From Cranoglanis bouderius (taxonomy: Eukaryota; Chordata; Actinopteri; Siluriformes; Cranoglanididae): 64,000 nucleotides of DNA. Each line of letters opens with the position of its first letter. Position 1 is the stretch's first letter. The stretch is from contig CM042536.1 in NCBI GenBank assembly GCA_023630585.1, positions 27,121,404-27,185,403 of the forward strand, written 5' to 3'. The notes below the pieces were generated by a model. It was not told where the DNA came from, searched no databases, and saw only the letters and a program-made list of their open reading frames with translations. This document shows, piece after piece, positions 1 through 41,981 of this stretch. The position numbers and the translations under genes are program-made.

Positions 1-416
1 ATATGGAAAGCCTCATGTGTAAGACCTTGTCCTAGTTTTTCCAACATAATTTATTGCCTACAGTAATATACAAGCAGTAAAAGAAAGTTAGCTAGATAAC
101 TAGGGTTATCATAGCTTCTAATGCCCAATTTTGGCAAAAGGACACTTCTTCTTTGGACTTTACATCCCACAAACATACATTTCCCTATTGTGGCTTCTTG
201 CTTTCTTGCTGTCATGCAGTGCTATAAGCAGTGGCATAGTGAGGGAGGATGGGTTAGATTGGCATGCCAGGAAGACAAGGGGCATTTCCATATAATCTGC
301 ATATTTATGGATTCTTCCATTCTTTTGAGGGTAAAGTGTATAAATGCACCTAGTACATTTTAAGTAGTTTCTTGTGCCTGATCAAACATATTGCACTTTT
401 TCTTGTTGGGACCCAG

Positions 417-6039
<5,623 letters not shown>

Positions 6040-9000
6040 AGTGTAAGAACACATGCACACAATACCACAACACCTACGTGGCTAGGGTAGCACTGCATGA
6101 TATGCATGTTATATGCAGGATATATTATTTGAATGAAAGAACAACTAAAACAATGTCATTAATGTTGCATTAATTATTTATTTTATTTATATTGTGTAGT
6201 CTTACACAATACAAAAATAAATGTGGTGTTGCATGCTGCAATATCTTATGTTTTCACCATTACTGACACTCCTTGCAGTGTCACTGCTTTTGGGAATACT
6301 GTTATATAAACCAGTCCTCAGAGTGTAGCAGTAATGTTGATAGAGCTCTTTTTCCTGCATCCTCAGGTTGTTGGAACGGGAGCTAGGCCTACGCTGAGCT
6401 TAGTTCATCAGCATTTTAAATCTGGGTAAATATAAAAAAAGAACAAACATGGATGCCCGTTTTCGACTGTTACAACTGAAGCACCATGGTGTGAGAACAA
6501 CAGGAGAGAATCAAACCAATCACGTGTGAAAAAAGGGAGAAAAGCAGGATAAGAAAAGATGGAACGAAAGAGAGTGGTGGGAGGAAACTACCCCACCACT
6601 CGCTAAGGATGGGAAGGAGGAGAGAGGAGCAGACGCAGCATAGGAGGAGACGATGTAGGAGGGAAACCAAACCGAGATCTTCGATCTGCAACTCCGCATA
6701 GTCGAGGCGCCTCCTGGGGAGCAGGGCAGTCCCTTACCTGCCTCCTCTCTCTCGCCAGGCTGCAACCGGCAGCCGCAGACCTCGCTCTGCCACCTGAGAC
6801 GGAGAGAAGACGAAGTTCTCTTAAAACTACCTGCAAAAAAACGCCACGCTTGCTCTGTCGTCTCCACAAGCTGAAAGATGAGGTGACGTCTTTAAAAATA
6901 AAAAAAATCAAATAAGGATATTTTTTAAAAAACGCTTTCAAGCAGCTGATTTTGGGGAAAATTTTCCCTTCAAAGTTGGAATCTGACTTTCAGATATTAC
7001 CACCAAATATCTCTGACAGGATGAGGAAACATCCACGGCGGAGGGTTGTGGTTTTTCTTAATTTTTTAATTTTTTAAAATTTTTTTTGGTGGTCCCATCT
7101 TTACAAATGGTGCTAGGAGTCTCTGAAGAAAGATTCAACTTTGAGGAAAGTTTTCTGGTTGAAGGTTGTGGAGTAGTGGTTCAGAAATGGAACGGCTGTG
7201 AGAGAGCTCACCTGCTCTGGGTGTCTGACAATGGAAAAGGAGAGTCTTAACAAATGGCTTTGTGATATTTTTTTAACAATATGGCAAAATGGAAGGGTTG
7301 AGAGATTTGCAGTTTATCATTTTTTCTCCGCCATTTTAAACAAATTGTTTTGAACCCGTATAAACAATCGCAGCAGAACCTAAATTTAGGGATAGGTTGT
7401 TAGAGTCTTGTTGATGTCTCTCTATGGAAAATGTGGGGTCTCAGGTCCACAAGAAAACGAGCCAAAAAGCCAGTGGTCCAGCCGCTAAAGTTAACCACCT
7501 GCATACCATGAGCTGACAGGACTGCAGGAGATTGACCCCGGGGAGATAATACAGAGTTTAGAGAATTCTCTCAACCTGTAGGAAGACTAAAGCACTGCTC
7601 TCATGTTCAACAGCAGTTCTGGCAAGTAGCATATTGATTGTGGTCCGTTCCTCTGGCCTCAGTACCGACGTTAAAATCTTTATGCTTCCACTACAGGCAG
7701 TGCTGCAAAGCCAAGATGTTTTGTTTTTTTTTCCAAAATCGCCCACCTATTTAGTAAAATTCATAATAACGCACCACATATCAGACTGAGTTCTTCAGTT
7801 AAATTCTTATACATGAGTTAAATACAGCCCAAAATCACAAAAGTGGCCGTTTTGTTAAAGGGTAAAGGGCAGACAGGTGGGATTCTCTCTGTTGTGTCCG
7901 TTTCCCACAAGCAGACTGAAAGAGGCTGCTGTACTCATCTCTTGCTTACTTGGATGCCAGTGTGCGCATAGATGGTAGTGTTCTGCTAAGGAGGTTGTGT
8001 ATGTGCCTCCGTATTAATTGTCTCTCTTGTTTTGTGATTAATAGGTTTTTTTTTCCCCTTGTTGGTTGTTGAAGTTGCTTTTCCCCTTACTTACTGTCTT
8101 TTAATTGAATACCTAATTGCATATTTCATTTCTCATAAATTTCCTTTTTTTTTTTTTTTAAATCCTTTTTCTTTTCAAAATCTGTGCTCATATAATGCTT
8201 TGATGCAGCAACATGTGATGCCTTGTCGTTTTCATTAACCCTAGAATGTTCACGCCTTGCATTTATTCCATGCTTAGTGTCTCAAAAGCTTGGCGTTGCT
8301 ACCTTTTTAGTCTTGGCTCTAAACTGGGGGCGGGGGGGGGGGGACTTTCCCTATTGGAGTTACAATTTTTCATTTTAGTCTTTTGTTGTCTGATTTATAA
8401 CAAATTGCAAAAAGTTGGTCGTTTTTGACATTCACTGCTTGTGTGCATAGCGCTTTCATGTTATTTATAGTTATTCTCATTGGTAGTATCAAAGCTAAAT
8501 GTTGACTATACATCTGAAATTAAACAGGTAATTAAATATCCAGAACATAGCTTCTTCATGTTCTCTTTTTTTTTTTTTTTTACATCTATTCCTCTCCCCT
8601 GACTGATTTGAATGGTTTCCTTTGGTTTACTTTGGTGTACTTTGTAAACGGATACCGCTCATATCGATAATAAAAGGCTATTTATTTCCTTTTTTCTGTG
8701 ACATGGTCTAGAGCAACAACTGGATTGAGAATGTTGAACACCCATTATGTGAGGTTGTTCGGATGACTGAATAGATGCTGTATGTTTATTCACTTGAATG
8801 CTAAAACTTTAGTACTCTGATATGACCATGTCCGACTTGCATACTTACCCAGCTGTGAGATGCAATCAGGAAAAAAATAGAGGGGACTAATACTGAGAAC
8901 ATAGATGAAGTACCCTGACCAACCTGAGGGTAGGAAGAGTTTGAATTGAATCAAAGGGTATAAATGATAAGAATTAAATTTCCTTTAATGAAATATTTCC

Positions 9001-9060
9001 CCACAATATGTAATTCTTGTAATGTTACTACAATAAATGTTGCTTTGTTTCACTCAATAA
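6040..9060 (+). other. upf1: upf1 3' untranslated region, probably with an intron at 6043-6366
   Basis: Three bases after the stop codon there is a strong donor (AGT|GTAAGA at 6043). A pyrimidine-rich tract and CAG at 6364-6366 form a good acceptor, so the 3'UTR may be spliced, with the main 3'UTR exon starting at 6367. An early AATAAA at 6216-6221 lies inside that putative intron. Later AATAAA signals are at 8669-8674 and 9032-9037. The stretch has no convincing ORF, is T-rich in places (poly-T near 8149, 8568), and contains no repeat family seen elsewhere in the window. That fits a long unique 3'UTR. The 3' end is inferred, not shown. Confidence 0.45.
9032..9037 (+). terminator. Candidate distal poly(A) signal of upf1
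   Basis: AATAAA in an AT-rich setting followed by T/GT-rich sequence (TGTTGCTTTGTTTC), the usual layout of a cleavage site. It is the last such signal before the repeat-rich intergenic block. 8669-8674 is an alternative. Confidence 0.35.
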
Positions 9061-9295
9061 GACTGGTTGATTGAGTGTATATAGTGCCTGAGTTATTAAA
9101 TATGCTAGTGAAGTGTAAAAATCCTTTGTCTGACATGAGACCATAATTCTATTAAATTCGATCAGCAGTGTAGTAAGATTTGATTTCACATGTAAATTGC
9201 ATTTGTTGTACCTTCAAACCTAAGAAATATCTATACTGTTGCATTTCTTACATCTGTGCCATGTGGTTTCAGCACTTCTCATTACACCGATTTGA

Positions 9296-9668
9296 TTTGA
9301 TGTTTTTGCAAGCACATAAATTAACACAAAATCATGCAAACTCAGCAATATTTGGAGGAGCTTGCGATTTTCCGCAGATTTGGGCCAAGACACATCATGT
9401 GATGTCATCAGAACACGCATTCAGCCAAAGCCCTCTTTTATTCATGTTCGTCGAACATGAGTACAGCTAAAAGGTCTCATTTACCAACAAACATCACTGT
9501 GAAAGACCGTGCAAAACAATTGCAATTTTGCCAATTCAAGTAGTTTTCCACAAAAAAAAAAACACAAACCCTGCAAGTTGCATCAGCAATTCTGAAAAAG
9601 CCACAGCAAAATCAATCATTTTTGGCTGCAACAATTGCAAAAAAAAACCTCCCCAACATCCTGTATGG
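9296..9668. repeat. Dispersed repeat, copy 1 (partner at 12851-13252)
   Basis: Shares several near-identical blocks with 12851-13252, including the run encoding AKRSHLPTNIT (near 9466-9498), the block around CCAATTCAAGTAGTTTTC, an A-rich tract and a final CTGTATGGACT. The family is not identified. It looks like an old DNA transposon or a processed fragment. The matching ORF start is noted, but no function is claimed. Confidence 0.6.
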
Positions 9669-9945
9669 ACTGCTTAGTGGTTAGCATGTTTGCCTTGCGC
9701 ATCCAGGGTGGGGGGGTTCGAATCCCTCCTCTGCCTTGTGTTCTTGGAGTTTGCATGTTTTGGGGGTTTCCTCCAGGTACTCCGGTTTCCTCCCCCAGTC
9801 CAAAGACGTGTTGTAGGCTGATTGGCATCTGTAAATTGTCAGTAATGTGTGAATTTGTGTGGTGGCACCCCATCCAGGGTTTCCCCTGCCCTGTGCCTCG
9901 AGTTTCCTGGGATAGATGAATAGATGTTCATTATAAAAAGTGTAT
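9664..9945 (+). mobile_element. tRNA-derived SINE (family 1), copy 1
   Basis: The head has an RNA polymerase III A box-like TGGTTAGCATG (about 9678) and a perfect B box GGTTCGAATCC (9715-9725). The body carries the fish SINE string TTTCCTCCAGGTACTCCGG, and the tail ends near CCTGGGATAGATGAATAGATG. A second copy is at 21305-21660 and a reversed 3' fragment is at 63536-63690. It directly follows the repeat ending at 9668. Confidence 0.8.
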
Positions 9946-10584
9946 GTCAAGATATTAATCATGTAATTATTAAACTTATACTGTATTTCTGAATGTGTGT
10001 TGAATGTGGGTCTCCTACTGTTTTTGAATCTTGCAGAAAAGAAAATTTCTTAACTCTACTGACTTTTGCCTGTTTACAGAAAATTGCTTGAGAATTATAC
10101 TATTTGAATTTTATATGCTTTAAAATGACTTGAACCACAGCAATCATGAATTCCAGATTATAAATCGTCAGATGGTCTTGATTAATTTTCTGTAGCAGCA
10201 GCTCTGATGCTAGTGTTCCACCTGCAAGGCAAATCATAGGTTTATATTAATGCACTCATTCTAATACATTATTGTTTCAATAGTAACAGCTTACACAGGA
10301 ACTTGTATGGTGGACACTCCAACACTCCACACAAAAGGATTTTTAAAAATGTTTAGATATGGTGAAATTTTCCGAGAGATGTTCACTTGACTTTTTTTGG
10401 AAGGATTCTCCAGTGTCAGCTCACTGTAACAATAAGAGGAAACATTTCCAACACAGACTTTGCACTTTGCAGTTTCTCACTAACAAGACAAGCTACATTT
10501 TTTTTGTCTTATTAACATCAAGAGAGGAAAATAGAGAGGCTGGTGAAAGAATGACTGTTTATAGCCGCTATAACGCAAGTGATA
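9946..10584. other. Intergenic stretch, nothing recognised
   Basis: AT-rich sequence without a credible ORF, RNA gene or repeat relative elsewhere in the window. Confidence 0.5.
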
Positions 10585-10682
10585 ACAGGAACTAGGGTTG
10601 GATGATATGACAAAAATATCACACCACGATACTTGAGGACGTTTCTACAATACAATGTGTATGTAAGGAGTAATTGATGACA

Positions 10683-10848
10683 GGCCGTTGAATTATTAGA
10701 AAAACAGCGCACCCTGAGGTGGTAATGCGGCCACGATGCGCAGTGGACCAGTTGTTAAATATTCCAAATACACAAACTAATTTGGTGTGCACACACTTGG
10801 GTGTTCATTATTTTCTAATAATCCAATGGACCGGAGTCAATTATCTCT
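10683..10848 (+). repeat. Left arm of long inverted repeat
   Basis: Runs from GGCCGTTGAATTATTAG to CAATGGACCGGAGTCAATT and pairs with 11358-11523 on the opposite strand. Each arm is itself bounded by a short inverted pair (TTGAATTATTAGAAAA and TTTTCTAATAATCCAA), so it can fold at two scales. Confidence 0.75.
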
Positions 10849-10853
10849 CTCTT

Positions 10854-10932
<79 letters not shown>
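10843..10932. repeat. (CT)n microsatellite
   Basis: About 90 bp of nearly pure CT inside the inverted-repeat element. It creates a spurious Leu-Ser ORF. Confidence 0.95.
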
Positions 10933-10936
<4 letters not shown>

Positions 10937-11357
10937 AATAACTGCATATCAATGGCTCAAGTCTCCGCTTCGCCTCGTGGCCGCATTACTACCTCAGGAG
11001 CGCGTTATTTTTCTAATACTTCAATGGCGCGTCGTCAATTATTAATTACTTAGTTCTGCAAAATTGAAATTGTCATTTTGTATGTTGTTAAATGTGTGTG
11101 CTGAGGTGGACAGTAGGCTAATTTTTCTGTTATTTCAGTTAACTTGGCGAAGCCGAGACCTGACTGGAACTACTTTAGCTGTGCAATTACTAAAAAGTAA
11201 TTGCACACCTCAGAACATCTGTCAGCCAACCAGAATCGAGAATTCAACAGCAATGTGGTATTAATTGTGTTAGTTTTTTTAAGGGGAAAAAAACTGACAA
11301 ATGTCTTGAAATAAAACATCTGAACAATGTCTCGAGGTGTGGTAACTGGTATAAGCA

Positions 11358-11523
11358 GAAAAATTGACTCCGGTCCATTGAATTATTAGAAAATAATAAA
11401 CACCCAAGTGTGTGCACACCAAATTAGTTTGTGTATTTGGCATATTTAACAACTAGTCCGCGTCGCGTCGTGGCCACATTACCACCTCGGGGTGTGCATT
11501 ATTTTCTAATAATTCAAGGGCCC
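11358..11523 (-). repeat. Right arm of long inverted repeat
   Basis: Reverse complement of 10683-10848 with scattered differences, separated from it by about 510 bp containing the CT run. Related sequence recurs in the first intron of uba52 near 45590-45735. Confidence 0.75.
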
Positions 11524-11954
11524 ATCCTTACATGTAATATAGCTAACAAAGTGTCTGCAAAACAGTAGTAAGCTAAACTAAACGATACTTTTCTTTAATG
11601 CCTACAAAGACAAAGAAAGATAAGTTTTTAAAAAATGTCAACTCAACGGCATCCATTCAGTACCATTTAATTTGTAATTATTAAAAACGCAAAGAATATA
11701 TCACCATACCAACAATATCTCAGAAAAGATGTGTATCGCGTAATCATTTATCACAATATCGATATGTTATATATGTATATATATTATAATATTGATATAT
11801 CGCCCAGCCCTAACAGGAACTAACTTGTTCATGGACTTTCCACAGCATAAAATGTAACTATAGGCAAACTGATGTTATTCTTTACTTAACATAAAAAAAA
11901 TTAATTGTCAATTTGATGTAGTATAAAAGGAATACAATAATTCAGGACTTGTTA

Positions 11955-12070
11955 TAGGACAGTGTTTCTCAGTCCTTGTCCTGGAGTACCACTGCCCTGC
12001 ACATTTTGGAGTTTTCCTTCCTCAACTCAAGGACGTTGTGTTTTATTCCTTACTTACTGAATGTCGTATA
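11955..12070. repeat. Fragment of a fish MITE-like repeat
   Basis: The string TCCTGGAGTACCACTGCCCTGCACATTTT resembles the end of a common palindromic fish repeat (GGTTCTCAACC... type). A related fragment lies at 12285-12420. The ends cannot be fixed. Confidence 0.45.
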
Positions 12071-12284
12071 ATAATTTAATTTATACCAAGAGGACACTAG
12101 AGGGCAGGACATGTCCAAAACCGCATAATATTATAGTAAATATAAGTCAAATTTATCCATGGTGGCACTGAATTTCGCTATAAACTGTTTAGTATGGTGG
12201 GAAAACCCTGTGTCCGGAATTATGCCCTTCTCTCTACTTCCTGTAGATATCAAAATGCATTATAGATATTATATAGAATATCTC

Positions 12285-12835
12285 TCTAGGGCACAGGTTC
12301 TCAACTCGGTTTGTCCTGCTCTAGCACACCCACTTCAGCTTAGGAAAAGCTGTTTATTAGCTGTTGGGAGCAGAGAAAACACCAAAATGTGCACGATAGG
12401 GGGTACTCCAGGATCATGGTTCTCAAAATGGTTTTCAGGGACCCAGAGGGGTCTGAGAGGCATAGCCTTTATTATTATTTAAATTTCATTACAGAGTTGG
12501 AAACCACACGTTACCATTATCAAAGTTATATTCATTACTGAGTTATTTACCTATTTGACTGGTCACTTGAATTATGACTAAACTTCAATAACTCAAAAAC
12601 ATGTAGGCCTGTAAATAATGTTTAAAATCTGATCACATTTTAATTTTAAAAGTATGTTCTTTGAATGAAAAGTTTGAACAGTCAAAATATTATTACACAA
12701 TTCAATATATAAATAGTTTAATTTTGTTCATTAAATAAATTATATTAAGGGGTACGTAGATTTTATTCTATTTATTTATTTATTTTTTAAGTAAAAGGGT
12801 TCCCTGAAGTTTGAAAACCCCTGGTCAAGGGTTTT
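12285..12835. repeat. MITE-like inverted-end repeats
   Basis: Begins near GGCACAGGTTCTCAACTCGG and includes GGGGTACTCCAGGATCATGG. A second element runs from GGTTCTCAAAATGG (12419) to AAGTTTGAAAACCCCTGG (about 12810-12827), so its ends are roughly complementary. No coding capacity. Confidence 0.45.
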
Positions 12836-12850
12836 CGGGCAGTACTACGC

Positions 12851-13252
12851 AGTCCCTTCAGGATTTTGCGATTTTGCAATCACAGAAATTAACTAATATC
12901 AAGGAAACTCCGCAATATTCGCAGGAGTTTGCAATTTTTCAAAATTACAGCTGATTTTGGTCCAAGATGCACCATGTAAAAAAGATAAAGCATCACAATG
13001 CGCATTCAGATAAATTGCCCTCTGATTCACGTGCGTCAAGAATGAATACAGCTAAAAGGTCTCATTTACCAACAAACATCACTTCGAAAGACCTTGAAAA
13101 ACAATTTCGTGCAATTGCAGTTTTGCCAATTCAAGTAGTTTTCTGCAAAAAAAAAAAAAGTAAATTGCATAGCAAATTTTGAAAAAAAAAAAAAAGCTGC
13201 AGTAAAATCACGCATTTTTGGCCACAACAATCACAAAAAAAACTGTATGGAC
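12851..13252. repeat. Dispersed repeat, copy 2 (partner at 9296-9668)
   Basis: Same block order as copy 1: GCAATTTT-type tract, the ORF start reading MNTAKRSHLPTNITSKD (from 13042), CCAATTCAAGTAGTTTTC, two A-runs, then CTGTATGGACT. Here the frame stays open somewhat longer (to 13182) than in copy 1. Confidence 0.6.
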
Positions 13253-13329
13253 TAAGGCACTATGGAATTTCACAAGCACACTGGATATTCTCCATTAAGC
13301 TTTTGATAGTGTTACTGTTTACATTTAGA

Positions 13330-13432
13330 TTTGGCTCAGTTGGCTGACACTTAAACAGGATACAACTGAGCAGTTGAGGGTTCAGGGCCTTGCTCAAGGG
13401 CCCAGCAGTGGCAGCTTGGTGATCCTGGAGAG
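13330..13432. repeat. Short dispersed repeat fragment
   Basis: Contains TTGCTCAAGGGCCCAGCAGTGG, a string typical of the 3' part of several fish retroelements. A weak relative (GACTTGCTCAAGGGCAC) is at 52717-52733 in a cers4 intron. Confidence 0.4.
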
Positions 13433-13434
13433 AC

Positions 13435-13990
13435 GGACTTATCAGGTGACATGGAGGGGATCCACATCTGCCCAATGGAAAGATTGGAAAAAGACCAGGC
13501 AAGATTTTTTCAAGTCTTGAACCTCCCAGCTTCGTCGATTCTGTGCCCACTGTAGCCTCAGATTCCTGTTCTTGGCTGAAAGCAGTGGAACCTGAGATGG
13601 TCTTCTGATGTTGTAGCCCATCTGCCTCAAGGTTTGATGTGTTCTGAGATGCTTTTCTGCTCACCCCAATTTAAAGAGTAATTATTTGAGTTACGGTAAC
13701 CTTTTTATGAGCTCAAACCAGTCTGGCTATTTTCCTCTGATGTCTCTCATCAGCAAGGTATTTCTGTCTGCAGAACTGCTGCTCACTGGATGTTTTTTGT
13801 TTTTCGCACCATTCTACATAAACTCTAGAGACTGTTGTATGTGAAAACCTTGGAAGATCAGCAGTTTCTCAGATTTATGAAACCAGCCAGTTTAGCACCA
13901 ACAACCATAATAACCATGTCTCCGTTAAAGTCACAGAGTTTCTGCATTCTGATGTTTGATATGAACATTAAGATTTTGACCTGTAACCTG
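13435..13990 (-). mobile_element. Tc1-like transposon relic (family A), minus strand
   Basis: On the minus strand it reads as a decayed Tc1-type transposase middle section. The longest open piece (13630-13442) includes MGYNIRRPSQVPLLSAKN and LRLQWAQNRRSW, followed by a frame break before the first catalytic aspartate. The same family, on the plus strand, is at 32519-33235. Terminal repeats are not visible. Confidence 0.7.
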
Positions 13991-14095
13991 CAAGGGCGGG
14001 ATTGTGCAAGTGCCCTGGGGCATCAGCCAATGGGGGGCACCAAATGATTAAGATAACAACTAGACCTTTAAAATATTTGTCATATTTTCTATATA

Positions 14096-15670
14096 CACTG
14101 GGTATAGAAAATAATCAACCCCATTTAAAATAATCACATTTTGTTGCTTTTCAGCCTGGAAGGAAGACGGACACAGTTTTCGTTTTATCCAGCTGTATTT
14201 ACTCGGTGCAACTTAAAACATACAAGTGAAAAATACAACACCAAAATGTCAGAATTTTTTTTTTTTTTTTAATTAAAAAACAGAATCACTGGGCTGGAAA
14301 AAGTTTCACCCCCTTGTTTTAATTTGCCTTACTTTTTTACAGCCATTGGTTTGTTGGGATATGTCTCTAATAACTTTGCACATCTAGACTTTGCAATATT
14401 TGCCCACTCTTCTTTGCAGAATTGCTCAAGTTCAGTTAAATTTGATGGTGACTGTTTGTGGACTGCAGTCTTCAGGTCATTCCACAGATTTTCAATGGGG
14501 TTTAAGTCTGGGCTCTGACTAGGCCATGCAAGGACATTCACCTTTTTCTCCTTCAACCACTGTGTGGTCAGTTTTGCTGTGTGCTTTTGGTCATTGTCAT
14601 GTTGGAAGGTAAACCTTCTTCCCATTGACAACTTTCTGGCAGAGGGCAGCAGATTTTCCTCAAGAATTTGACGGTATTTTGCCCCATCCATTTTCCTTCT
14701 ATCCTGACAAGTGCTCCAGTCCCTGCTGCAGAGAAACACCCCCATAACAGGATATTACCACATCCATGCTTTACTGTAGGAATGGTGTTATTTGGATGGT
14801 GAGCTGTATTGGATTTCCGCCAGACATATTGTTTGGTGTTGAGGCCAAATAATTCAATTTTAGTCTTATCTGACCATAACACCCTTTTCCATGTGGCGTC
14901 AGAATCTTCAAGGTGCGTTCATGTGGCCTTTCTTGAGGAGTGGCTTTTTTTTTGCAACCCTCCCATACAAGCCACGTTTCTGGAGAATTTGTCATATTGT
15001 TGTCACATGCACACAATGACCACTCTTTGTCATAAATTCCTGCAACTGCTTCAGAGTTGCTGTAGGCCTCTTGGTAGTCTCTCTGACCAGTTTCCTCCTG
15101 GCTCTTTCATCCAGTTTGGAGCGATGTCCTGATCCAGAGAGGGTCTGTGTTGTACCAAATACCTTCCACTTCTTAATAATAGACTTCACTGTGTTTCTAG
15201 GCCTTGATAAAGCCATCGAATTTTTTTGTATCCATCTCCTGACTTGTGCCTGTCCACAACTTTATCCCGGAGATCTTTTGACAGTGCCTTGCCGCCCATA
15301 GCTGATTGTTTGCTTCAGCTGCACTACAAAATGCTAATCATACTAATCAAAATGACCACATCTGATCACAGTTGAAAGTCAAATGGCTTGGTGTGCCACT
15401 GAGAAGGTGATTAGCTACACTTTATTGAGTTTATAAGTCATTTTTAGGAGGGGGTGATCCTCCTTCCAACTCAGTGATTCAGTTTATTTATTTATTTATT
15501 TATTTATTTTTCCTGACATGTTGGTGTAATAACTTTCACTTGGATGTTATAAGTTGCACTGAGTAAAATACAGCTGGATAAAACAAAAACTGTGTCCGTC
15601 TTCATTTCAGGCTGAAAAGCAACAAAATATGATTATTTTAAAGGGGGGCGATTCTTTTCTATACCCACTG
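14096..15670 (-). mobile_element. Tc1-like transposon (family B), near full length
   Basis: Inverted ends CACTGGGTATAGAAAA (left) and TTTTCTATACCCACTG (right) are flanked by TA on both sides, the Tc1/mariner target duplication. The element is 1575 bp. Subterminal matches (ACACAGTTTTCGTTTTATCC near 14170 with its complement near 15590) show long, diverged terminal repeats. The transposase is on the minus strand and broken. Confidence 0.85.
14329..15216 (-). pseudogene. Tc1-like transposase pseudogene
   Basis: Read 15216 to 14329 on the minus strand. The helix-turn-helix part includes NTVKSIIKKWKVFGTTQT. The DDE core shows WSDKTK, FQHDNDQKH and SPDLNPIENLW, with 34 residues between the second Asp and the Glu (DD34E). 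The coding frame shifts at least twice (near 14990 and near 14720-14880), so no intact protein is made. All three catalytic positions are still readable. Confidence 0.85.
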
Positions 15671-16559
15671 TATAGCCCATAATTTACTGGAAGAGATGCA
15701 AGCAGATACAAAATTAATCGCCCCCCAGTCGAGTCCACGCACACACAAAAAAATTAAAAATCAGACAAATTCAAAATGGATAGTCATCAGCTAAGCAGTT
15801 TTGCGAAACGCAAACTAAAAAAGATAAAGTGGTACTCATGGCACATAGCCACCATTCACAATGTACCCGTAATCGCAAGGTTTTTTCCCCCTTCGGATTT
15901 AGAAAAACCTTTGACGATTTAATTAACGACTTTGCTAAAAAAGAGGATGTTCTGCTAAAGTTAACGCTTATTTACCATTATTTTGGGGCAAATATGTGAC
16001 GCCTTTGTTGATTTGGTATTTGTGGCATGGCTTCTCTTTTAACTGGTTTCTCAGTTAGTGATGCTTGTAATGTCAGTGTAGTTTTGCTGCTGTGTTGTGT
16101 TTCGCTGCTGTGCGGCTCTGTGGTGCTGAATTCAGCTGTTGATATGTTGCTTGCAAGTCTTTCTTGTGTGCATGGGTGCAATGATTTTTTTTTTTATAGA
16201 CATACTCTGTAATGGTTTTGCATGTAGTCCTAATTCAGGCCATTTATGATGGAAATAATTATATTTAGCATGACGTTGCATTGGCATGTCAGTTGCAGAT
16301 GCAGATTTGAGCATCAGTAAGGGCTAGAATGGCATTTGTAGGCCCATGTCTGTCTATGGTGTCAGGTTTTTTGGTCGGGTCTTACATTTTTCCGTAGTCT
16401 GTGTTGTGAACCTGTACTTTAGCCCTAGGGCACCACACTGTGTTAATCTCGTAATCTGCATGATATTTATGCACTGCGCTGCTGCCGCATGACTGGCTGA
16501 TTGTGTATTTGCATGAATGAGCCGGTGTATGGCAGGTGCTCCTGATTTATGTGCAATTT
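15671..16559. other. Spacer between Tc1 element and homer3 promoter, nothing recognised
   Basis: No credible gene, repeat relative or RNA. GC content rises toward the CpG-rich region at its right edge. Confidence 0.5.
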
Positions 16560-17217
16560 GAGTGAATATTGAGAAGTTTGCGACTAGTGCGAGATTTGGG
16601 ACGCAGCCCGATAAAGCGTCCTGCTCTGGGCTCGCGCCCTCGTCGCTGTCCGTGCAGCAGGTGGCGCGCGCGAGCGCCTTTTAAAAGTCCAGCGAGTACG
16701 GAGGCAGCGCGTGACACCGGCACTGTGCCGCGGCGGCTCGGGCTCCGGCTCGCCTGTAAATCACGGAAACGGCAGCGGGGACGAAAACGCGCGACAGATC
16801 GACGCCCGCTTTAACGAGTTGCCAAGTGGCGCGGCGTCGCGAGCGAGGAGTTTGACAGGCGCGAGGCGCGTGCACGCTGATCAGAGAGCGGCCAGAGTTT
16901 TGCGGCTGTCCGCAAGGTTACCGAAGTGCAGCAAAAAAGAAAGAAAGAAAGAAAGGAGGGGGACACAGGAAAGAAACTCCACGCAGGATGTTCAGTATCC
17001 CTCTGTCCCGCGGTTTCCGTCGAGGTGTAACGGTTTTAGTTTAAAGTCTCGTTTGGAGCTGAAGCGAACAGGCTTCCCGTTTCTCTCCCGGTAATTCCGG
17101 CTGCTAATTGGGACGCATCCGGACGCGACTCGAAGGATACAGGACTCTGCGGTCTCTGCAGTTCCCTCACTGAAAAGGGGGCAATGAGAATTCCTGTCTT
17201 TTTGCATTGACAACGAC
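16560..17217 (+). promoter_or_regulatory. homer3: CpG-rich promoter and 5'UTR of homer3
   Basis: This is the most CpG-dense stretch of the window (for example GGCGCGCGCGAGCGCC near 16663-16678, plus many isolated CGs to 17130) in an otherwise AT-rich setting, and it ends at the first homer3 ATG. I infer promoter plus 5'UTR. No TATA box stands out and the transcription start is not fixed. ORFs here are by-products of base composition. Confidence 0.7.

Positions 17218-41981
<24,764 letters not shown>

Larger units (their letters stand above)
10593..11812. mobile_element. hAT-type non-autonomous DNA transposon with 8-bp target duplication
   Basis: The ends are inverted: it starts TAGGGTTGGATGATAT and ends ATATCGCCCAGCCCTA, the common fish TAGGGCTGGGCGATAT-type terminus. 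It is flanked on both sides by the same octamer ACAGGAAC (10585-10592 and 11813-11820), as expected for hAT insertion. It has no transposase ORF. The interior holds a second structure: two inverted arms of about 165 bp (10683-10848 and 11358-11523) and a long CT run. Confidence 0.75.

Noticed and set aside
6216..6221. Early AATAAA as the main upf1 poly(A) signal
   Set aside because: It falls inside a likely 3'UTR intron, and long unique sequence with later signals follows. It remains possible as a minor form.
9664..9740. tRNA gene from the A and B boxes
   Set aside because: The cloverleaf is not intact and the boxes are followed by a SINE body. Further copies of the same family exist in the window.
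16569..17094. Overlapping ORFs of 60-127 codons in the CpG-rich region
   Set aside because: Open frames here follow from high GC content. They show low-complexity Arg/Ala/Ser sequence, no domain, and lie in the homer3 5'UTR/promoter.
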